A stretch of DNA of 30,338 nt from a virus: the IMG/VR virus record IMGVR_UViG_3300017744_000088, positions 1-30,338 of that record, one strand, 5' to 3'. Of the stretch, positions 6,375 through 16,100 are shown in pieces. The translations under genes and the position numbers were made by a program. The notes under the pieces were generated by a model that was not told the DNA's origin, did not search any database, and was given only the letters and a program-made list of their open reading frames with translations. The number at the start of each line of letters is the position of its first letter. Position 1 is the stretch's first letter.

Positions 6375-8339
6375 GTAGTCTTCCAGCTCTACTGGTTTGT
6401 AGTCTTTCTTGGTAGCCCACGAAGGAGAACAGACCTCCATATCTACCTTCAAAGGTACCCCTAATGTATTTTCTTCAAGTAAACCTTGTATTTTATATGG
6501 GATGGTATTAAACTCACTGTCGTGTATTTCACATATTATCTCATCATGTACTTGTAGTAAAAGACTACTCTTTTTATCTAATAAATAATCGTCTATAACT
6601 AACATCCTTTCACTAAGAATGTCTGCACTGGTTCCTTGTACGAGATAGTTTACCCCCTTATAAGCAAACTGTGGGTTTATTTTGTACTGTCTTCCATACC
6701 TATTTTTCACCATACCCCGTAATTCTACTTTTTTTACCACTTTATCAAAAAAATCTTTTGAACCTTCCATCCCTTCAAAGTATTGTTTTTTAAACTTACC
6801 TGCTTCCCTCGGAGTAGTTCCTAGTTGTTGTGCCAGCTTTTTATTACCAATACCATAAATAGTTCCAAAGGTTATAGCTTTAGCGTATTGTCTATACTCT
6901 TTAAATCTGGGGGAAGATTCGTCTACACCAAAGGCTAACTTAGCTGCCTCACTATGAAAATCTACATCATCCTTATTCAAAATAGCATCTATAGTTTCAT
7001 TCCTAAAATAAGACATAAATACTCTAACTTCCATTTGTTGATAATCAAACCCAATTAAGCTGTAGTTAGGGCGAGGTACGAATAGTCGGCGTATAGCTAA
7101 TTGCTTGGTATCTGAGTCATCATATTTGTCATCACCTATAAAAGACCATGTAGATAATACATCGTCAGTTAATTCAGTGTCCATTGTTATTCCCTTTTGG
7201 GCTACCATAGCAGATATACCATTACGGATTTCTATTTTATCTTGGTCGGTTAAATCTCTCTCATGTAATTTAAAGTGATTTCTTGGGATATTTTGTAGGT
7301 TAGGTTCCCGACTAGAAAGTCTTCCTGTGGCAGTTCCCCAATTGCAAAAATTGGTGTGCATAACATCGGTTTCTAAATAAGGGTCAAGATAAGTAGAGCC
7401 AAGTTTTTCTAATGTCCTGTATTGCCTTATTAAACCTGCCATTCTGTGGTTTATATTTATTAAAGCTGCTTCATTCCAAGACTCGTTGCCTTTACCGGTC
7501 TTTACTGGAGAGGTAATACCCATCCCATTGAAGACTTCTCCTATTTGTTTAGGGCTTGAAATGTTAAATTCTTCCTCAGTCTTACCGCATAAGGTGAGTA
7601 TTTCCTGCCTTACTTCTGCTAAACGGTCTAATAAAACAGATTTTGTAGCAATAGCATAGTTTTTATCGACTGAAATACCCAGCATTTCCATCTTAAATAA
7701 AACCTTACTGAGCTTTTTTTCCAGCTCGAAAACCTTATTCTGACCAGTTTTTTCAATCTTTTTTAAGTAATCGTTATAAATTCTAGCTGTTAATGTAACA
7801 TCTTTCTTACAATACTCTCCTAAGAAATCAGGTGGAGCCATGGAAAAGTCCTTGTTCCACTTATTAGACCGAAGAAACTTCTTTGTATCAATGTCATACT
7901 GAACAGCCGCCTCACCATAAGCACGCTTACCTGTAGGCGTTAGACCTAACTCTTTAACGTCTGAATGTTCGATGAGTCGAACCATAACAATTACATCAAT
8001 AAGTTCTTTATCTGTGATATCTAAACCATCTTTTTCTAAAAAATGTAAATCAAACTTTAAGTTATAACCTACATAAGATTTAACTAATTGGTTTAAAATA
8101 GATATAAGCTTTTGGAGTGCTTCCATTTGTAGGTTTTCTCCAAGATGATGTCTGAATGGGTAGTATTGCACAAGTCCATCCGGGTTGGGAGAACCAACTC
8201 CAACACCGCAGATTTGGTTAGACCCGTAAGCATCTAACCCATTCGTTTCGACATCAACTACAAGGGTCGGTGCTACCTCTAATACCGACTGTAGTTGCTT
8301 GAGACTTTCCTCAAAGGTGCGATTAGTTACAACCGACAC
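6360..8339 (-). CDS. Family A DNA polymerase with 3'-5' exonuclease
   Basis: A 659-residue replicative polymerase related to PolA. The proofreading domain has DVE (Asp29, Glu31), YNLKFDLHF (92-100) and YCKKD (176-180). The polymerase domain has TATGRLSS (336-343), motif A GFDYQQMEVRV (430-440), motif B R483-x3-K487-x3-F491-x3-Y495, and motif C QVHDE (596-600). Phe491 corresponds to E. coli Phe762, a state often seen in lytic phage polymerases. There is an extra acidic segment of about 55 residues (about 357-412) between PNLQNIPR and IRRLFVPRP, where most relatives have a few residues. There is no 5'-3' nuclease domain. The start is a GTG at 8339 with GAGG. Confidence 0.95.
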   Translation of the reverse strand: MSVVTNRTFEESLKQLQSVLEVAPTLVVDVETNGLDAYGSNQICGVGVGSPNPDGLVQYYPFRHHLGENLQMEALQKLISILNQLVKSYVGYNLKFDLHFLEKDGLDITDKELIDVIVMVRLIEHSDVKELGLTPTGKRAYGEAAVQYDIDTKKFLRSNKWNKDFSMAPPDFLGEYCKKDVTLTARIYNDYLKKIEKTGQNKVFELEKKLSKVLFKMEMLGISVDKNYAIATKSVLLDRLAEVRQEILTLCGKTEEEFNISSPKQIGEVFNGMGITSPVKTGKGNESWNEAALININHRMAGLIRQYRTLEKLGSTYLDPYLETDVMHTNFCNWGTATGRLSSREPNLQNIPRNHFKLHERDLTDQDKIEIRNGISAMVAQKGITMDTELTDDVLSTWSFIGDDKYDDSDTKQLAIRRLFVPRPNYSLIGFDYQQMEVRVFMSYFRNETIDAILNKDDVDFHSEAAKLAFGVDESSPRFKEYRQYAKAITFGTIYGIGNKKLAQQLGTTPREAGKFKKQYFEGMEGSKDFFDKVVKKVELRGMVKNRYGRQYKINPQFAYKGVNYLVQGTSADILSERMLVIDDYLLDKKSSLLLQVHDEIICEIHDSEFNTIPYKIQGLLEENTLGVPLKVDMEVCSPSWATKKDYKPVELEDYIDWS

Positions 8340-8349
8340 AGTGCCTCAA

Positions 8350-9027
8350 TTAAAATAATTCGTCATCATCGTCAGCTGTTGATGTAGCTATATCAATGAT
8401 GTCAGTATTACCGTATCGTTCTAAATAATAGTCTTTTATAAGAGGTAGTTCTTCAGGGTCCTTTGCTTTATCAGCTGGAATCTCGTCTATTTTAGGAGTT
8501 GCGGTAATTGCATACGATGTATCGTAGGCACCTTGTCCGGTTCTTTTTATTCTCAAAACGCCTTTGTTCAATGCACCCCAATCACTATAAACGTCTACTA
8601 ATTGATTCCAGACATAGTCACTTCGACCAAATCCTAAAGAAACAATTCTAAAATCGTTTATATCTTCTCTGTATACCTTTTTTCCTGCAGGTCCTTCTAT
8701 TTCTATCCAGTCCTCGTTTCGCTTTTCAGTGTGGATAATATTATGTACATATGCCCAAAAAGCAAACTTGTGAGAAGCTCTTGTATCTTCAGGTACGCCA
8801 CTTGTATCTACCTTGTCATCCTTTATCAAGTTTGTCCAACGATTACCTACTCTAAATGTATACAAATATATCTCGTCTAAAAATTTGTCGTTTTCTTCTC
8901 CCGTTGCTACAGAAGTCAGAAATAGTTGGTCACCATCTTTTAACCATACCTCTCTCCCCGGAGCTCTTTCGGGCAACGGTCTTCTAGCGTCCTCTCTTCC
9001 TTTTGCAATTCGTGCTATTCCACTCAT
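8350..9027 (-). CDS. Probable single-stranded-DNA-binding protein
   Basis: A 225-residue protein with a beta-rich, aromatic core (EVWLKDGDQLFLTSV, FAFWAYVHNIIH, VWNQLVDVYSDWG, GVLRIKRTGQGAYDT). It ends in a very acidic tail with a terminal hydrophobic residue, TADDDDELF. Such tails in SSB, T4 gp32 and T7 gp2.5 contact polymerase, primase and helicase. The gene is placed exactly between primase and polymerase. Together these features support a single-stranded-DNA-binding protein of the replisome. The ATG at 9027 has AGGAG. No OB-fold can be proven by eye, so the role is inferred from tail and context. Confidence 0.75.
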   Translation of the reverse strand: MSGIARIAKGREDARRPLPERAPGREVWLKDGDQLFLTSVATGEENDKFLDEIYLYTFRVGNRWTNLIKDDKVDTSGVPEDTRASHKFAFWAYVHNIIHTEKRNEDWIEIEGPAGKKVYREDINDFRIVSLGFGRSDYVWNQLVDVYSDWGALNKGVLRIKRTGQGAYDTSYAITATPKIDEIPADKAKDPEELPLIKDYYLERYGNTDIIDIATSTADDDDELF

Positions 9028-9041
9028 ATAAATCTCCTATT

Positions 9042-9905
9042 TTAAAATATTGTTTTATTTCTCATTACCTTGTGCAAGGTATTTATGTCACTAATTTCTT
9101 GTACATCTTTAAATTTTTTGGGTAACTTTAAATATGATATAAAAAATCTACCCTCCATGTCAAGTGTAGCTTTATCTATTCCCTTTTTACCAGCATCGTC
9201 ATTATCTAATGCTAAAACCACTTCCTGTGGATGCAGTGAACTAATTAGGTCTACTTGTTTTTGTGAGACGCTAGCCCCTAATATAGCAACACTAGAATAA
9301 CCGAATTGACTAAGCCACATACAATCTAAAGCCCCTTCGACAACATATAATACTTTTGTCTCATATAATTGATTTATACCAAATAAACTTTGTGATTTAG
9401 CAAAACCCTTAGAAAATAAATATTTTGGTATGGCTTGTTTTCTACGTGCTATCCAACCCTGTATTTCCAATGTTTGGTCTTCTACCGGAATCATAAAGTC
9501 TAAAAATTCATTAACTTTACATCCCCACTTCATAGTTGTTTCTTGTGTAAACCCTCGATTGTATATCCAATGATTTGTTGGAACATCTTCTAGTATCTCG
9601 GGCTTTTCATAAGATGATGTAGGTTCTGTAACTTCCTCTAGGTCGTCAAGCATAGAAAAATCTAGTTCCCACGCCTTCGATTCAAACTCGCTATTTATTT
9701 CATCCCAAGATTTACCTGATAGCTTCCAAATAAAATACTTAAGATTACCTTGACCACACCCTGCAAAACAAATCCACACCCCCTTCTCTAAATTAATAGA
9801 ACAGGACTCTCTTCTATCTTCGTGAAAGGGGCAATGAATTATAAATTGTTCTTCATTTGGTACCGATATACCATATTTAATTAGTACAGAGTACCAATCT
9901 ATCAT
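9042..9905 (-). CDS. DnaG-like primase (zinc finger plus TOPRIM)
   Basis: A 287-residue primase that would make RNA primers for the fork. The N-terminus has a CHC2-type zinc motif: Cys25-x2-His28, then Cys46-x3-Cys50 (WICFAGCGQGN). A TOPRIM domain follows, with YVVEGALDC supplying the catalytic Glu and LALDNDDAGKKG supplying the DxD. No helicase domain is fused, and the helicase is encoded separately just upstream. The length is shorter than bacterial DnaG because the helicase-interaction domain is missing. The ATG at 9905 overlaps the preceding stop as TAATG, with AAGGA ahead. Confidence 0.9.
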   Translation of the reverse strand: MIDWYSVLIKYGISVPNEEQFIIHCPFHEDRRESCSINLEKGVWICFAGCGQGNLKYFIWKLSGKSWDEINSEFESKAWELDFSMLDDLEEVTEPTSSYEKPEILEDVPTNHWIYNRGFTQETTMKWGCKVNEFLDFMIPVEDQTLEIQGWIARRKQAIPKYLFSKGFAKSQSLFGINQLYETKVLYVVEGALDCMWLSQFGYSSVAILGASVSQKQVDLISSLHPQEVVLALDNDDAGKKGIDKATLDMEGRFFISYLKLPKKFKDVQEISDINTLHKVMRNKTIF

Positions 9906-10105
9906 TATCTATCCTTCTTATTTTTTCTTAGAAATAGAACTACCTCATTACGATATCCATTTTCATCAGAAGCAATACCTTTACGTATGTCTCCTACTGT
10001 GATATCCATAATAGGTCTTCCATATCCCTTACTTCTTGCAGATTTTACAACAATATTGCTATCGTCTTCAGTATTACTGCTTGAAAGCCAGTCTAAGATT
10101 CCCAT
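9905..10105 (-). CDS. Small hypothetical protein between helicase and primase
   Basis: A 66-residue protein of unknown function. The N-terminus is MGILDWLSSSNTEDDS, followed by a basic, glycine-containing segment (SARSKGYGRP), a region DITVGDIRKGIASDENGYRNEVVLFLRK and a basic end. A very strong AGGAGG precedes the ATG at 10105, implying substantial expression. Its fixed place between helicase and primase suggests a replisome partner, but no motif supports a specific role. Confidence 0.6.
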   Translation of the reverse strand: MGILDWLSSSNTEDDSNIVVKSARSKGYGRPIMDITVGDIRKGIASDENGYRNEVVLFLRKNKKDR

Positions 10106-10120
10106 AATAACCTCCTGTTT

Positions 10121-11368
10121 TTAAAAGTCTTCCCATTCATAATCAGGGAGCTCTTCTATATTTCCATTATTTACAGCCCATTGCATCACCGTTAGGTCTT
10201 TAGACAACTCACCATCACGGTATTTTTGAAACTGTACTAATCTCTTATCATCCTCATGTTCCAAAGCACACATAGCTACTGCTACATCTGCAGCTCTTAT
10301 CAAAGCATCACCAAATGCTACTTGGTCAGCTCTAGGTGGTGTAAACATATTAGCTGCATCCCTTGTTGCCTGTGTAGAAACCATAATTGGGGTATTTGTA
10401 GAAGTTGCTAAATTCTTTAGCCCATAAAACAACGAATGGGATTGCTCCCAAGCTGCTTTTTTTGCATCAGAAGTAGCTACTAAATACACCCCATCAATTA
10501 CTACAAACTCTGGGTTGTGCTTTCTTACCAAACCAGCGATAGCCTCAATAGATATACCCATCTGTCCTGAAATATGGTCACAAATTAATAAAGATTGAGA
10601 GTCAGATTCTTCTAAAAACTTAACATACTCGTCTTCATTTATTGGTTCACCATGTCTCAATGCCCTGTGGGACAAGTTATATCCTTTCATCTTAGCTAAA
10701 ACTACATCAAGTCTCATGTTTATAGCCGTATTAGGCATCTCAGTAGACACCAATAAGGTTCTTACTCCATTATTGACCGCTGTAGCTGCTGCATGTACAC
10801 ACATCCAAGTTTTACCAATGGTAGGTCTAGCAAACATGGCAATTAATTCACCGGGCATCCACCCGACACCTGAAGAATTAATAGTCTTAAAGCTAGTGGG
10901 TACACCCATTAAACCATCACCCATTTTTCTTTTAGCAGTTCTTTCTTTCCACTCGTCTAAACGAGTTAAATTACCACTATCATATGCTTGAACGTCTTCA
11001 TCAAAAACTATTTCAATATCTGTTAACCCCACCATAATATTTGATAGTGCTTTTTTAGGGTTTTCTTTTACCAACTCTCTTTGTTTCTGAACTGTAGATA
11101 CTACAGCACGCTGCAAGACTTGGTCTTTAAAAAGCTCTACTGCGTATTCAAAATTAACAGATTGTGCAGTTTTGTCTAGAGTAGGAAAGTTTTCAACCAA
11201 TACTTCGGGAGAAGCAAACTCTCCATATTTATCGAAGTGGTTTAATATAAATTTATAAGCATCCCCATGCCTAGCAAAGTCTTTTTCAGAATGCTTAAAA
11301 GAACGTAAATTAATTTTTGTGTCTAAGCCAAAGATTAGGGCTGATTCAATATATTCAAAGTTAGGCAT
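10121..11368 (-). CDS. DnaB-like replicative helicase
   Basis: A 415-residue hexameric helicase of the DnaB/T4 gp41 type. Residues 1-110 form a helical N-terminal domain. The RecA-like motor contains GWMPGELIAMFARPTIGKT (about 169-187) with the ARPxxGKT Walker A, a catalytic Glu in LLVSTEMP (about 205-212), Walker B FVVIDGVYLV (288-297) and sensor-like STQATRDA (331-338). It unwinds the fork and works with the separate primase downstream. The ATG at 11368 has AAAGGAG and directly follows the stop of the preceding gene. The C-terminus is acidic and aromatic (LPDYEWEDF). Confidence 0.9.
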   Translation of the reverse strand: MPNFEYIESALIFGLDTKINLRSFKHSEKDFARHGDAYKFILNHFDKYGEFASPEVLVENFPTLDKTAQSVNFEYAVELFKDQVLQRAVVSTVQKQRELVKENPKKALSNIMVGLTDIEIVFDEDVQAYDSGNLTRLDEWKERTAKRKMGDGLMGVPTSFKTINSSGVGWMPGELIAMFARPTIGKTWMCVHAAATAVNNGVRTLLVSTEMPNTAINMRLDVVLAKMKGYNLSHRALRHGEPINEDEYVKFLEESDSQSLLICDHISGQMGISIEAIAGLVRKHNPEFVVIDGVYLVATSDAKKAAWEQSHSLFYGLKNLATSTNTPIMVSTQATRDAANMFTPPRADQVAFGDALIRAADVAVAMCALEHEDDKRLVQFQKYRDGELSKDLTVMQWAVNNGNIEELPDYEWEDF

Positions 11369-11602
11369 TTATGCTCCTTTTTTCGTGTACAAGACTCTAT
11401 TTTTATCAGAATATATTAAATAGTTTACTTGAGGTGTGTTGTAACTGTCAACTGATGACTTTGCATCCTCAAACGTGTCGTACTCTCCCTCAGTCCAAAC
11501 GTCTCCCCCAACTTCTTCTGCTATAACTCTAAACAAACTTTTTACTATTTTATTCTTGGGTTTCTGTATTAATCTTCCCCGTCGTCTTACTCGTCTTGGC
11601 AT
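11369..11602 (-). CDS. Small basic hypothetical protein before the helicase
   Basis: A 77-residue protein. The N-terminus is very basic (MPRRVRRRGRLIQKPKNK); the rest looks like a small alpha/beta fold (FRVIAEEVGGDVWTEGEYDTFEDAKSSVDSYN, then VNYLIYSDKNRVLY). The ATG at 11602 has GGGAG ahead and lies 53 bp inside the end of the preceding gene, an unusually long overlap, but no better start is available downstream. No known family is recognised. Coupling to the helicase is suggested by the abutting stop and start. Confidence 0.6.
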   Translation of the reverse strand: MPRRVRRRGRLIQKPKNKIVKSLFRVIAEEVGGDVWTEGEYDTFEDAKSSVDSYNTPQVNYLIYSDKNRVLYTKKGA

Positions 11603-12014
11603 AAGCCCACTCCCTTAATTCTTTTATAACTTCTTTTAATCTTTTTCTTTTTGATGCTGTTGGTAACCATGCAGAATCTAAAAACATATATTCACGCCAC
11701 AATTTCCTCATTTTAGGATTACCATATCTTTTTATGGACCAGTATATTTCAGGATTATCAGGAATCATATAATAACGTATACCTGCTGTAAAATACGGTA
11801 CAGATACCTTTCGGTCATTCCTGTTTATACAATTTAATATTGCACAGGCAACGTGGGCTGAACCATGTTCTTCTATACTATTTTTTAGTTTATGCATCTC
11901 ATTCCCAATAAAACCAACACCATTGTAATCAACCCCATATTTTTCTTTGTATAAGGCTCCAAACAATTTGTATAAATCTTTAGCATTTAATTTATCAAGG
12001 GCTATCTGTTTCAT
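11550..12014 (-). CDS. Hypothetical protein, candidate replication accessory
   Basis: A 154-residue protein without a recognised domain. It is helical and basic, with a conserved-looking core (YKEKYGVDYNGVGFIGNEMHK, then AHVACAILNCINRNDRKVSVPYFTAGIRYYM) and a basic C-terminus (ASKRKRLKEVIKELREWA). It lies between a sigma-like factor and the helicase operon. A helicase loader or DNA-binding initiation protein is possible because none is otherwise seen, but this is context only. The ATG at 12014 overlaps the sigma-like gene by 20 bp and has a weak ribosome site, so coupling is likely. Confidence 0.6.
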   Translation of the reverse strand: MKQIALDKLNAKDLYKLFGALYKEKYGVDYNGVGFIGNEMHKLKNSIEEHGSAHVACAILNCINRNDRKVSVPYFTAGIRYYMIPDNPEIYWSIKRYGNPKMRKLWREYMFLDSAWLPTASKRKRLKEVIKELREWAYAKTSKTTGKINTETQE

Positions 12015-12510
12015 CGGACTCGGTTTTAAATTTGTCTCTTAAAGATTGTCTAACTTTATAAGCAGACTCTCCTAAATCTTCAGTAATTTCTTCCATAGTC
12101 AAACCCTCTAATTTTAGCTGTAAAAATAATTTTTCTTTATTTTCTAGCCCCTGTGCCTCTACCCATAAATTAGCTTCAATTTCATCGGAATAAGTACCGG
12201 GGTCAATCAAAGCCTTAGATATTTCAAAAGGCATTATATTAGAATCTGAATATGTTAAATCCATACTTCTTTGGAGTGGTTGACGTTGTGCCTTACTAAT
12301 TAGCGTTCTAATAGTATTTACTAAAGATGTGTGTAAGTAAGTGTGGAAAACAACTCCTCTAGAGTCATCATAGGCTTTTGCAGCTTTTACAAGAGCAATT
12401 CTAAGTTCTTGGGCTAAGTCCTCATTATCTAAGCCAATAATAAAAGAATTAGATACCATTTTTTGTATCTTAGGCTCCCACTGTAATATTAATTTATCGT
12501 TTATTTCCAA
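11995..12510 (-). CDS. Sigma-70-like RNA polymerase sigma factor
   Basis: A 171-residue protein with two-domain sigma architecture. Residues about 12-72 resemble region 2: the polymerase-binding and -10 helix segment LDNEDLAQELRIALVKAAKAYDDSRGVVFHTYLHTSL. Residues about 122-162 resemble the region 4 helix-turn-helix (ENKEKLFLQLKLEGLTMEEITEDLGESAYKVRQSLRD). It would redirect host RNA polymerase to phage promoters, plausibly late ones. The start is a TTG at 12510 with no good Shine-Dalgarno sequence, and no ATG or GTG exists in the open frame upstream, which may keep expression low. Variant AGTATAAAA motifs lie just upstream. Length is typical of small ECF-like or phage sigma factors. Confidence 0.8.
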   Translation of the reverse strand: MEINDKLILQWEPKIQKMVSNSFIIGLDNEDLAQELRIALVKAAKAYDDSRGVVFHTYLHTSLVNTIRTLISKAQRQPLQRSMDLTYSDSNIMPFEISKALIDPGTYSDEIEANLWVEAQGLENKEKLFLQLKLEGLTMEEITEDLGESAYKVRQSLRDKFKTESDETDSP

Positions 12511-12557
12511 TGTCTTTTGTTCGTTTTTAAATCCAATTGGATTAATTATTACAGTAC

Positions 12558-12583
12558 TTTTATACTAACACATTTTATACTCA
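12558..12583 (-). promoter_or_regulatory. Two AGTATAAAA motifs upstream of the sigma-like gene
   Basis: On the minus strand two near-identical elements, TGAGTATAAAA and TTAGTATAAAAG, lie in tandem between the HTH/zinc gene and the sigma-like gene. They resemble the AGTATAATAA elements of the structural module. The first overlaps the preceding TGA stop. No TTGACA-like -35 is visible. Confidence 0.4.
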
Positions 12584-12970
12584 ATATGCAACTCGTTTGC
12601 CTCTGTAATAACACCCATTAGAACAATATATATTATTATACCCACTATTATACTTTTGTACTATCTGACTTCGTTTTCTGTAGAAAGGTACACGACAGTA
12701 GGAACAGTTTACTTTTATGTTGTAATATTGGAAGTGACAAGAACCATCATGTACTAGTTTTGTACTGATTTCTCCACATATTTTGCAGTGCCTAACATTC
12801 TTCATCTTCTTTGCCCGAATAGTAGGAACATTATTTTGTTTCAGTACTTTGTATATATACTGACGGGACACACCAAAAGCATCACCGATTTGCTGAAGTG
12901 TATCATGTGGGTTATTATATCTGTGTTGTATGATTTTAGAAGTCTGAGAGACTTGCGTTCTCTTGCTCAT
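12581..12970 (-). CDS. Helix-turn-helix plus zinc-binding regulatory protein
   Basis: A 129-residue basic protein. A helix-turn-helix sits at about 24-44 (TLQQIGDAFGVSRQYIYKVLKQ). It is followed by cysteine pairs CKIC (62/65), CH (78/79), CSYC (89/92) and CSNGC (116/120), which could bind one or two zinc ions. DNA binding is therefore likely. A transcription regulator or a free-standing mobile nuclease accessory are both possible. It starts at the ATG at 12970, overlapping the preceding gene by 35 bp with AAAGG ahead. It sits at the boundary between structural and replication modules, directly before the sigma-like gene. Confidence 0.7.
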   Translation of the reverse strand: MSKRTQVSQTSKIIQHRYNNPHDTLQQIGDAFGVSRQYIYKVLKQNNVPTIRAKKMKNVRHCKICGEISTKLVHDGSCHFQYYNIKVNCSYCRVPFYRKRSQIVQKYNSGYNNIYCSNGCYYRGKRVAY

Positions 12971-13127
12971 AGCCTTTTACTGCTGAAATGATATCATTTT
13001 TCCATCGAGTTGATAATTCATTCGTGGTTAGGTCACTTGATTGAGCCCCTACGCCTAAAATATTCCCCACAGCTGCTTGCATTCTAGTCCATTGTGCATC
13101 TGTGAATGATACTGTTATGTCTGGCAT
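12936..13127 (-). CDS. Small protein following the tail-tip fibre
   Basis: A 63-residue protein: a predicted short beta start (MPDITVSFTDAQW) followed by helices (RMQAAVGNILGV, LSTRWKNDIISAVKGYEQE). Small proteins with a similar opening occur next to tail-fibre genes in many phages, where an assembly or chaperone role is suspected but unproven. Its ATG overlaps the fibre stop as TAATG and has a strong AAAGGAG, so expression is coupled to the fibre. Confidence 0.65.
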   Translation of the reverse strand: MPDITVSFTDAQWTRMQAAVGNILGVGAQSSDLTTNELSTRWKNDIISAVKGYEQENASLSDF

Positions 13128-16100
13128 TATTTATTCTCCTTTAGTTTTTCTATCTCTTCTTTTAGTTTTTTTATTTCCATTAGTAGTATTACTGATAATT
13201 TGTCGTAAGAAACACTTTCTGGTGTATTATCGTTATTATAATTTACTATTTCTGGTAGTATTTCTGCTACTTCTTCTGCTATCAATCCAATATCTTTCTT
13301 ACCTTCTGTAGCCGATTTTTCATTCCATTCAAAGTCTACAGGTCTTAAGTCATATAATTTATTTGAGTCTAAAGCTATATCAACTATGTTTGTTTTATAT
13401 CTTCTAGATGATGATTTTTTATGTACTACGTTTGAACCATCGACAACTAAGTCGGTACCTGAAGTAGTTCCTAAGGTATCCAACACTAACCCACTATTAT
13501 AGAATCTACCTCTTAAAGCTCCTCCTGTAGCAAAAGCTACTTCGTTTGCAGAGCTTTGATACATACCTGTATCTGTATCACCATTGAATGTATAGGCAGG
13601 GGAACCTGCTCCGGGGCTTGTACTAGCATACACTAACCCAGAATACAAAGCCCAAAACTCCCCACTACTAGAACCTAAAACAACTCCATCATTACCAATA
13701 TCGGCTGTATAACTAGGAAGAATGAACATAGTTTTATTTGCTTCATTAGGACCAATGTAGATATTATGAGAAAAATCAGTATCATACCCAGTACCACTTG
13801 CAGCTTCTTGTGTAGTAGCTAGCCAGTAAGTTGACGGAACTCCCCCAGACCCCCCGTCATAAACTGTTTGGTAATAAGTTCCTAATCCTTTAAGGGATAT
13901 TGCAGCACCATTTGAATGAGTAGCAGCACTTGTGCCTTCATAGTCACGCTCAACAGTCAACGTGTTAGATGATATGCTTTTCACAAGCATTTTTTCACTA
14001 TCTATTATAAGTACGTTACCTAATGCAAATTTTGTTCCATCAGAAACATCGACACCATCTTCACTAGCATCTAAATCTTCTGCTAAAGTTGCTCCAGAAG
14101 CCCTATTCTTAGATGAAGAGCCCATAGAAAACACAGAATCGGGGGTTAAGTCATTAGTATCTTCTAGAACAGACAACCCGCCAGCATATATTACTACTTT
14201 ATCTTCATTAGCCCCACTAGCTAATCTTCCTGTAGTTGGGTTTATTTTTATTTGTTGTTCCCCAGCCGCATTAAATGCTGTTATACCAGTACTATTCATA
14301 ATGAAGCCATTTTGGTCTGTACCACTACCATCATTAACCGTTGCACTTGTTTTTATATTGTTTGCTAAAACTAAGTTTGCTTCTAGTTTAGCTGCTGTAA
14401 TTGCATTAGCTTGTATATTATCTGCTTTTATAGCTCCAGCTGCCAATACACCGGCTGAAACTGTAGCTTCATTACCTGTAAAAGGGAATATAGAAGGAGA
14501 ATCTGAACCATCATCTGAGTTAGCAACCACTACTGTAGCTAATAGCATTCGGTCATCTTGGTATACATCTGAATAAGTATTACTTATTTTTAGCGTTTTA
14601 TTTGAATCATTTACTGCATATATCTTTACAGGGTTACCAGCACCATCATTTAGTGCTTGGGTTTGAGCCGACGTACTATTTTGTGCCCGATTTAATTCTG
14701 CAGTATCTCCATCTGTAATACTGTCAACAGTTAGATTTTCTTCTGAAATTTGTAACATTTGACCTACAAACATATTTGATGTAGAAGTTACCTCAAAAGT
14801 TTTTTCTGTTGTGGAGTCATTGGCTACCCTCATTGTAGTAATTTCAGGTTTACCTACTTCTTTATATATATAGTTAACCCCTGCTGCCAAAGTAACCTTA
14901 CCACCCGCAACAGATGAACTGTTACCTAAGCTAGCTGTACCAGTAGCACTATGAACAACTGTTTCAGTAGTATTGTCTGCAAATGAAATTGTAGCATCAC
15001 TACCTACAGAACCTTTTCGCCCAAATTTTATTTTGTTATACTCACCTGAAGTACCTGTAGCCTCAAAACTTAAGTTAGATGTAGCTTGTTGATTACCTTT
15101 TTTTAATAAAGATGCTTCTAAGGATTGCCCTTGTAATATTTCGCCAGCTTTTAACTTAGTTGCATTAGCCCCTTGAACGCTTTTTGATAAAACCCACCGA
15201 GCAAATGGAATATCATATTCAACAGTAGCGATTCTTATATATTTTGTACTTTGTTTTGCGGCAGTTTCATAATCGCTGAGTGTTTTTAAGGCGTAGGTTG
15301 AAGCACCCCTTAAATAATATAAAATATAAGGACCTGCTTGTGTAGTTATTGAACCAGTATTCCCGGCAGCTATTGAGTATTTTCTACTACCTACATATAA
15401 AGTTCCTGCTGTCCATGCTACTGTATGCTCATTGGCTGCTGAAAAGGTATTATCTATAGTTATTGTCAGGGCTTGTGATGGCTCTGGTTGGTCTGGAGCT
15501 TCAGGACTTCCCCAATCATCAAATAACACCTCCGCATCAGAAGCAAAAGCAGGTTTGCCAGCATCTGCCCCCACTTTTTGATTTGAGTCAACACCTACTG
15601 TATCAAATCTAGAAACCATAACCCCATTTTCATCTTTATGGTCAAGTTTAGTTACGAGCATATTTGTATTTAAATTAGATAAGTCATTTCTTACACTAAT
15701 ATAATCTCCGGCTCTAACTGGTACATAATATCTTACTGTATCACTAGCCGAAACTGTCCCGTATGACCACGTTATTCTTACGGCAGACGAAGTTGTACTA
15801 GTTACATAACCATAAACATTCGTAGCTGCATTATTAGCATCTAGTTTTACAACCAACATACCTGCCGTTACACCATAGTTTTGTGGGTTTTCACTACCAG
15901 ACAAATCAAGAGTTTGGTCTGAACCACTATGAGTTGTAACAGAAGCTGGACTATCATCAAAATAAAAAAATGGTCTTTCGTGTGTTTGAAATTTAGCTCT
16001 TACTAAAGGTTCTGTTCTTTTCTCTAGTAAGGAATATATAGCCTTTCTTTGTTCATTAGGAACTTTTATTGTTCCTAAGCCTGTCTGCAAATTTCTTCTT

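Noticed and set aside
13962-14576. Plus-strand open frame of 204 codons
   Set aside because: It lies antisense within the 1632-residue tail-tip gene, has no ribosome binding site or recognisable domain, and has the low-complexity Ser/Ala/Val composition typical of a shadow frame.
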